Below, piece after piece: positions 6,047-9,551 of a stretch of 9,551 nt of DNA. This DNA is from Lautropia sp. SCN 70-15. Its GTDB lineage: Bacteria > Pseudomonadota > Gammaproteobacteria > Burkholderiales > Burkholderiaceae_E. The number at the start of each line of letters is the position of its first letter. The first letter of the stretch is position 1. The stretch covers positions 1 to 9,551 of the forward strand of contig MEEC01000086.1 of assembly GCA_001724315.1 (NCBI GenBank), given 5' to 3'. The translations under genes and the position numbers were made by a program. The notes beneath the pieces are model-generated. The model made no database searches, was not told where the DNA came from, and worked only from the letters and a program-made list of their open reading frames with translations.

Positions 6047-6454
6047 GTGCGCTACCTGCTCGACACGAACATCTGCATCTACCTGATTCGGCGTCATCCG
6101 CCTGCTGTCCTCGAACGGTTTCGAGGCCTCGCTCGGGGCGACGTCGGAATGTCGGCCGTCACCCTGGCCGAGCTGCGTCACGGCGTCGAAGCCATGGCCA
6201 CCGAACGCGAACAGGCCTCGCAGGCGCTTGCCGAGCTGCTTTCCTATATTCCCGCACAGCCTTTCGACGTCGAAGCCGCCGCGTCCTACGGTGTGCTCGC
6301 CGCCGCAGTACGCCACCGCCGCCGCGATGCGCTGGACCGATTGATCGCCGCCCACGCAATTCGCCTCGACACCACACTCGTCACGAACAACGAGTCCGAT
6401 TTCGCCGGCTACCCGGGACTGCGCATCGAGAACTGGGCGCGAGCCGCAAACTGA
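6047..6454 (+). CDS. vapC: VapC toxin, PIN-domain ribonuclease
   Basis: The protein has 135 residues, the normal VapC size. It starts M-R-Y-L-L-D-T-N-I, placing the first catalytic Asp at position 6 as expected. The other acidic residues of the PIN site are Glu42 (LAELRHG), Asp97 (LDRLIAAHA) and Asp118 in TNNESDF (113-119). GLRIENW (124-130) is the usual VapC C-terminus. All key acidic residues are intact, so the toxin should be an active Mg2+-dependent RNase; known relatives cut initiator tRNA or other tRNA/rRNA targets, but the target cannot be read here. The start codon is GTG with only a weak CGGGG upstream, after a 29 bp gap. That fits lower toxin than antitoxin synthesis, although vapBC pairs more often overlap. 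It ends 10 bp from the convergent lipoprotein gene, with no obvious terminator between them. Confidence 0.92.
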   Translation: MRYLLDTNICIYLIRRHPPAVLERFRGLARGDVGMSAVTLAELRHGVEAMATEREQASQALAELLSYIPAQPFDVEAAASYGVLAAAVRHRRRDALDRLIAAHAIRLDTTLVTNNESDFAGYPGLRIENWARAAN

Positions 6455-6464
6455 CCACCCCGCG

Positions 6465-7466
6465 TCAGTCCCGCCGTGCCACGATCCTGCGCCCGTCCGC
6501 GGCAATCAGCGCCAGCGCCCCATCGGCCGCGATCTCGAAACGCCGCACCTGAGCCAGCAGGCCCAGGAAGCGCTGCTCCTGCTGCATCAGCGCGGGCGCG
6601 CAGGCCATCTTCGTGGTGAGCATCCGGCCCAGCGTCAGCCCTTCTCCGGTCAGCTCGTAGGCGCCGGAGTAACGGTTGCACGACGCGGCGCCGGCCACCC
6701 GGCCATCGTCGCCGAAGCGCAGCGTGACCCGCGATCGGTCGACGATCCCGGCCCCGCCGATGTCCTCGACCCGCCACTCGGGGCCCTGCAGCAGCGAGGC
6801 CGGCTCCCCGCCGCAGCCCTGGTACGCCCTGCCCTGATAGGCGATGCGAACCGACTTCGGATAGGGCGTGCCGGTCATCGTGTCGGCGCAGCGCGCGTCC
6901 GAAGCGGTCACGGTCAGCGGACCGCCGGCCGCCTGCAGCGACCATGTCATCGCACCGGCCGACACCACGGGCTCGCCCGAGCGTCGGAAGACCCGCACGC
7001 TGCCGTCGGCGGTCTCGAAGCGCAGCTGCGGCCCGTAGATCTCCAGCCGCCAGCCGGGCTCGTTGCCGGTGGCGCGGAAAGCCTGGGACCCGTGTGCCAC
7101 CACGCGGCACTCGGGCAAGGCTTCGCCGCGCAGCGTGACCATGGCCCGCTCGCCGCGGCTCCAGAAGGTGGTCGCGGGGTCGCCCTCGGCCTCGAACTTC
7201 GCGCCCGAGGCGGCCGGCACCGGGCGCAGCGCATAGCGCTCGCCGTCCGCCCGCAGTTCCATCCGGTCGCCGGCGTAGCCGACGGCGAGCACCCGATCGC
7301 CGCAGCGCAGTTTCACCGCGAAGGCCTCTTCGCGCGCGCCGTGTTCGCCGGCCGGCGCCCGCCCCGACGGCGGCGCGTCGGATATCCCCGCGCAGGCGGA
7401 CAGCGCGAGGCCCAGCGGAAGCAGCATCGAGCGAGGCAGGCAAGCCGGAAGGCGGCCGAAGATCAT
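6465..7466 (-). CDS. outer-envelope lipoprotein with MliC-like, COG3650-like and META/HslJ-like domains
   Basis: The protein has 333 residues. The N-terminus has Arg5 and Arg12, a hydrophobic stretch (MLLPLGLALS) and the lipobox LSAC with lipidated Cys25, so it should be exported and anchored in the outer membrane. Residues about 47-120 (VKLRCGDRVL through FWSRGERAMVTL to Cys120) resemble the lysozyme inhibitor domain MliC/PliC. Residues about 127-219 begin FRATGNEPGWRLEI, the signature of COG3650-type lipoproteins. Residues about 226-330 form a META domain with ASCNRYSGAY (261-270) and TTKMACA (284-290), which contain its paired cysteines. META proteins such as HslJ are linked to envelope stress and novobiocin resistance. 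ATG 7466 has GGGGGA 8-13 bases upstream; an internal ATG at residue 14 would lose the basic n-region. The gene follows mnmE by 40 bp, and an 11-bp repeat overlaps its start. Exact function is unknown. Confidence 0.85.
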   Translation of the reverse strand: MIFGRLPACLPRSMLLPLGLALSACAGISDAPPSGRAPAGEHGAREEAFAVKLRCGDRVLAVGYAGDRMELRADGERYALRPVPAASGAKFEAEGDPATTFWSRGERAMVTLRGEALPECRVVAHGSQAFRATGNEPGWRLEIYGPQLRFETADGSVRVFRRSGEPVVSAGAMTWSLQAAGGPLTVTASDARCADTMTGTPYPKSVRIAYQGRAYQGCGGEPASLLQGPEWRVEDIGGAGIVDRSRVTLRFGDDGRVAGAASCNRYSGAYELTGEGLTLGRMLTTKMACAPALMQQEQRFLGLLAQVRRFEIAADGALALIAADGRRIVARRD

Positions 7467-7488
7467 TCGCAGTCCCCCATTCGCAGTC
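7464..7488. repeat. 11-bp direct repeat overlapping the lipoprotein start codon
   Basis: CATTCGCAGTC (plus strand) occurs at 7464-7474 and 7478-7488. The first copy includes the lipoprotein start codon; the second places another ATG 14 bases upstream on the minus strand. That upstream ATG opens a five-codon frame (M-G-D-C-E) whose TGA overlaps the lipoprotein ATG as ATGA. It may be a chance duplication or a tiny leader frame for translational coupling. Confidence 0.5.
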
Positions 7489-7506
7489 GGCCTTCTCGGG
7501 CGGCGC

Positions 7507-8967
7507 CTACTTCCCGATGCAGAACCTGCTGAAGATCACCCCCAGCAGGTCGTCGGCGCTGAATTCCCCGGTGATCTCGTTCAGCCGCTCCTGAGCCAGC
7601 CGCAACTCTTCGGCGAACAGGTCGAGCCGGCTGTTGCCCTGCTGCCCATGCGCGGCCGCCGTGGCGGCGTGGGCCGCAGCCGCGCGCAGCGCCACCAGGT
7701 GACGCTCGCGCGCAATGAACGCCGACTCGCCCGCGCCCTGCCAGCCGGCCAGCGCCAGCAGCTCGCGGCGCAGCAGGTCCACGCCCTCGCCGGTGCGCGC
7801 CGACAGCCACAGCCGTTCGGGCAGGCCGCCCTCGGCCGCCTCGACCCGCGCGCCCTCGCCGGACAGGTCGATCTTGTTGAACACCCGCAGCACCGGCACG
7901 CCGGGTCGCAACCGGCGCGCCAGTTCGTCCTCGATCGACGCTGCGGAGCGGGCCGCAGGCAGCGCCGACGGATCGGGCGAGACGGCCGCAGCCGCGGCGC
8001 TCGCCGCTTCCTCGCCTTCGCGCGCCGCGCCTCGGTCGGCCACCGCATCGAGCAGGTGCAGCACCACATCGGCCTTCTCGGCCTCGGCCCAGGTGCGGGC
8101 GATGCCGATCCGCTCGACCTCGTCCTGCGTGTCGCGCAACCCGGCCGTGTCGATGATGTTGAGCGGCACGCCTTCGATCTGGATGGCCTGCGCCACCCGG
8201 TCGCGGGTGGTGCCGGCGATGGGCGTCACGATCGCCACCTCGGCGCCGGCCAGCGCGTTCAGCAGCGAGCTCTTGCCCACGTTGGGCTCGCCGACCAGCA
8301 CCACGTTCAGGCCCTCGCGCAGCAGCGCGCCCTGCCGGGCCTCGGCCAGCACCGCGTCGAGCCGCGCGCGCACGCGCGCCAGCCGACCCAGCGCGTCGGC
8401 CGCCTCGAGGAAGTCGATTTCCTCCTCGGGGAAGTCCAGCGTGGCCTCGACCAGCATCCGCAGCTCGACGAGTTCGTCGACCAGCTCGTGGATCCGCTTC
8501 GAGAATTCGCCGGACAGCGAGCGCGTGGCCGAGCGTGCCGCCTGCTCGGTGCTCGCGTCGATCAGGTCGGCCACCGCCTCGGCCTGGGCCAGGTCGAGCT
8601 TGTCGTTGAGGAAGGCCCGCTGCGTGAACTCGCCGGGCTCCGCCAGGCGCAGGCCGATCGGCGCGCCGGCCTCGAGCACCCGGCGCAGCAGCAACTGCAT
8701 CACCACCGGGCCGCCGTGTCCCTGCAGCTCCAGCACTTCCTCGCCGGTGTAGGAATGCGGCGCCGGGAAGTGGATGGCGATGCCGCGATCGATCTCGCCG
8801 CCGTCGGCATCGAAGAAGGGCCCGTAGGTCGCGTGCCGCGGCGCCAGCGCGCGCCCCAGCAAGCCGTCGATCACGCAGGCGAGGTCCGCCCCCGACACCC
8901 GCACCACGCCGATTCCTCCGCGCCCGGGCGCGGTGGCGATCGCAGCGATCGGCGAGTTGTCGGTCAT
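7507..8967 (-). CDS. mnmE: tRNA uridine-5-carboxymethylaminomethyl modification GTPase MnmE (TrmE)
   Basis: The protein has 486 residues against about 454 in E. coli. The N-terminal tetrahydrofolate-binding domain starts M-T-D-N-S-P-I-A-A-I-A-T-A-P-G-R-G and includes PHSYTGEEVLELQGHGGP (70-87). The helical domain is interrupted by a Ras-like GTPase with G1 GEPNVGKSS (226-234), G2 TTRD (253-256), G3 DTAG (273-276) and G4 NKID (364-367). The C-terminal FCIGK (482-486) carries the Cys needed for modification. With MnmG it installs the 5-carboxymethylaminomethyl or 5-aminomethyl group on U34 of tRNAs reading two-fold degenerate codons. The extra length is an Ala-rich insertion at about 311-347 between G3 and G4. 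CAT at 8965-8967 is preceded by a strong GGAGG (8974-8978 as read on the minus strand), six bases away. It follows yidC, the usual order near oriC, but a terminator separates the two. Confidence 0.97.
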   Translation of the reverse strand: MTDNSPIAAIATAPGRGGIGVVRVSGADLACVIDGLLGRALAPRHATYGPFFDADGGEIDRGIAIHFPAPHSYTGEEVLELQGHGGPVVMQLLLRRVLEAGAPIGLRLAEPGEFTQRAFLNDKLDLAQAEAVADLIDASTEQAARSATRSLSGEFSKRIHELVDELVELRMLVEATLDFPEEEIDFLEAADALGRLARVRARLDAVLAEARQGALLREGLNVVLVGEPNVGKSSLLNALAGAEVAIVTPIAGTTRDRVAQAIQIEGVPLNIIDTAGLRDTQDEVERIGIARTWAEAEKADVVLHLLDAVADRGAAREGEEAASAAAAAVSPDPSALPAARSAASIEDELARRLRPGVPVLRVFNKIDLSGEGARVEAAEGGLPERLWLSARTGEGVDLLRRELLALAGWQGAGESAFIARERHLVALRAAAAHAATAAAHGQQGNSRLDLFAEELRLAQERLNEITGEFSADDLLGVIFSRFCIGK

Positions 8968-9040
8968 CGTGAACCTCCGTGGAAGCGGTCGTGCAAAGCG
9001 TGGACCGGGAAGCGCACAGTATCCCCCGCAATGCCCACCC

Positions 9041-9073
9041 GCAAAACGACAGCGGCGCCCGAAGGCGCCGCCG
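9041..9073 (-). terminator. intrinsic terminator of yidC with a cUUCGg tetraloop
   Basis: On the minus strand GCGGCGCC (plus 9064-9071) pairs perfectly with GGCGCCGC (plus 9052-9059) around TTCG, forming the very stable C(UUCG)G tetraloop. A further G-U and C-G pair extends the stem to ten. TCGTTTTGC follows as the U-rich tail. It starts about 25 bp after the yidC stop codon. The 70-odd bases between it and mnmE must then hold the mnmE promoter; GATACT at about 9016-9021 (minus strand) is a possible -10 element, but no good -35 was found. Confidence 0.82.
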
Positions 9074-9097
9074 AAACTACCCTGCTCCCTTCTCGCT

Positions 9098-9551
9098 TCA
9101 ACCCTTCAGCTTCTTCGCCGCCATCTGGTCGTTGATCTTCCGGGTGATCAGCCACTGCTGGATGATCGAGTAGATGTTGTTCACCAGCCAGTACAGGACC
9201 AGGCCCGCCGGGAAGAAGAAGAACATGACCGAGAACACCAGCGGCATGATGGTCATCATCTTGGCCTGCATCGGATCCGGCGGCGTCGGATTGAGCTTGA
9301 CCTGGATGAACATCGTGCCGGCCATGATCAGCGGCAGGATGTAGAAGGGGTCCGGCGCCGACAGGTCCTTGATCCAGCCGATCCAGGGCGCGTCGCGCAT
9401 TTCCACCGAGGCGAGCAGCACCCAGTACAGCGCGATGAACACCGGGATCTGCACCACGATCGGCAGGCAGCCGCCGAGCGGGTTGATCTTCTCGGTCTTG
9501 TACAGCTCCATCATCGCCTGGTTCATCTTCACGCGATCGTTGCCGTAGCGC
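9098..9551 (-). CDS. yidC: membrane protein insertase YidC (Oxa1 family), C-terminal part
   Basis: The gene runs off the right edge; about 150 C-terminal residues are visible, beginning R-Y-G-N-D-R-V-K-M-N-Q. The GTG at 9532 is the internal Val of that string, not a start. The conserved Oxa1/YidC core is clear: ELYKTEKINPLGGCLPI, then a membrane segment (PIVVQIPVFIALYWVLL), WIGWIKDLSAPDPFYILP, a second segment (ILPLIMAGTMFIQV), and DPMQAKMMTIMP followed by FFFFPAGLVLYWLVNN and IIQQWLITRKI as the last segments. The tail is short and basic (AAKKLKG). YidC inserts and folds inner-membrane proteins alone or with SecYEG. The functionally important Arg of the preceding transmembrane segment and the periplasmic domain lie outside the window. 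Neighbouring mnmE on the same strand is the usual arrangement near the origin. Confidence 0.97.
   Translation of the reverse strand, partial: RYGNDRVKMNQAMMELYKTEKINPLGGCLPIVVQIPVFIALYWVLLASVEMRDAPWIGWIKDLSAPDPFYILPLIMAGTMFIQVKLNPTPPDPMQAKMMTIMPLVFSVMFFFFPAGLVLYWLVNNIYSIIQQWLITRKINDQMAAKKLKG

Noticed and set aside
7648..9135. Plus-strand open frames of 495 and 345 codons opposite mnmE
   Set aside because: These are shadow frames of mnmE; composition is skewed and no domain is visible, whereas mnmE on the minus strand is unambiguous.
1..9551. CRISPR array, tRNA or rRNA genes, insertion sequence or phage genes
   Set aside because: No regularly spaced repeats, no tRNA-like cloverleaf noticed, and no transposase or integrase motifs in any frame.

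Overview
The window is very GC-rich (by eye close to 70%), densely packed and strongly biased to G/C third codon positions. Together with the protein families present this suggests a betaproteobacterium, probably of the Burkholderiales; this is inference from style, not a database match. The right end carries the yidC-mnmE pair, which in many proteobacteria is the end of the oriC-proximal rpmH-rnpA-yidC-mnmE cluster, so the window is likely near the chromosomal origin.

Layout, left to right. (1) 1-4735, plus strand: a catabolic gene set. It contains a PdxA-family dehydrogenase (5' end outside the window), a DUF35 zinc-ribbon/OB-fold protein, a thiolase-fold protein that has lost the thiolase cysteines, an SDR dehydrogenase of the MFE-2/HSD17B4 type, and a family III (CaiB/BaiF) CoA-transferase. 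Gaps are 12, 3, 70 and 94 bp. The set reads as a peripheral CoA-ester degradation module: CoA activation by the transferase, hydroxyacyl-CoA oxidation by the SDR, and C-C cleavage by the DUF35/thiolase-like pair, probably as a retro-aldolase. The PdxA homologue may act on a related hydroxy- or diol-acid. The substrate cannot be read from the sequence. (2) 4840-5598, plus: a Sir2-family NAD-dependent protein deacylase, apparently a separate unit. (3) 5694-6454, plus: a VapBC type II toxin-antitoxin module with an unusually AT-rich palindromic promoter/operator. (4) 6465-8967, minus: mnmE (tRNA modification GTPase, with an Ala-rich insertion in the G domain), followed 40 bp downstream by a three-domain lipoprotein (MliC-like, COG3650-like, META/HslJ-like). 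(5) 9098-9551, minus: the C-terminal part of yidC, ended by a clear intrinsic terminator with a UUCG tetraloop.

Most of the window is ordinary. The parts most worth a second look are the cysteine-less thiolase-like/DUF35 pair in an operon with a PdxA homologue, the vapBC control region, the three-domain lipoprotein, and the MnmE insertion. No rRNA, tRNA, CRISPR array, insertion sequence or phage gene was seen. No stretch over 300 bp lacks a gene; the longest gap is 161 bp, at 5599-5759.
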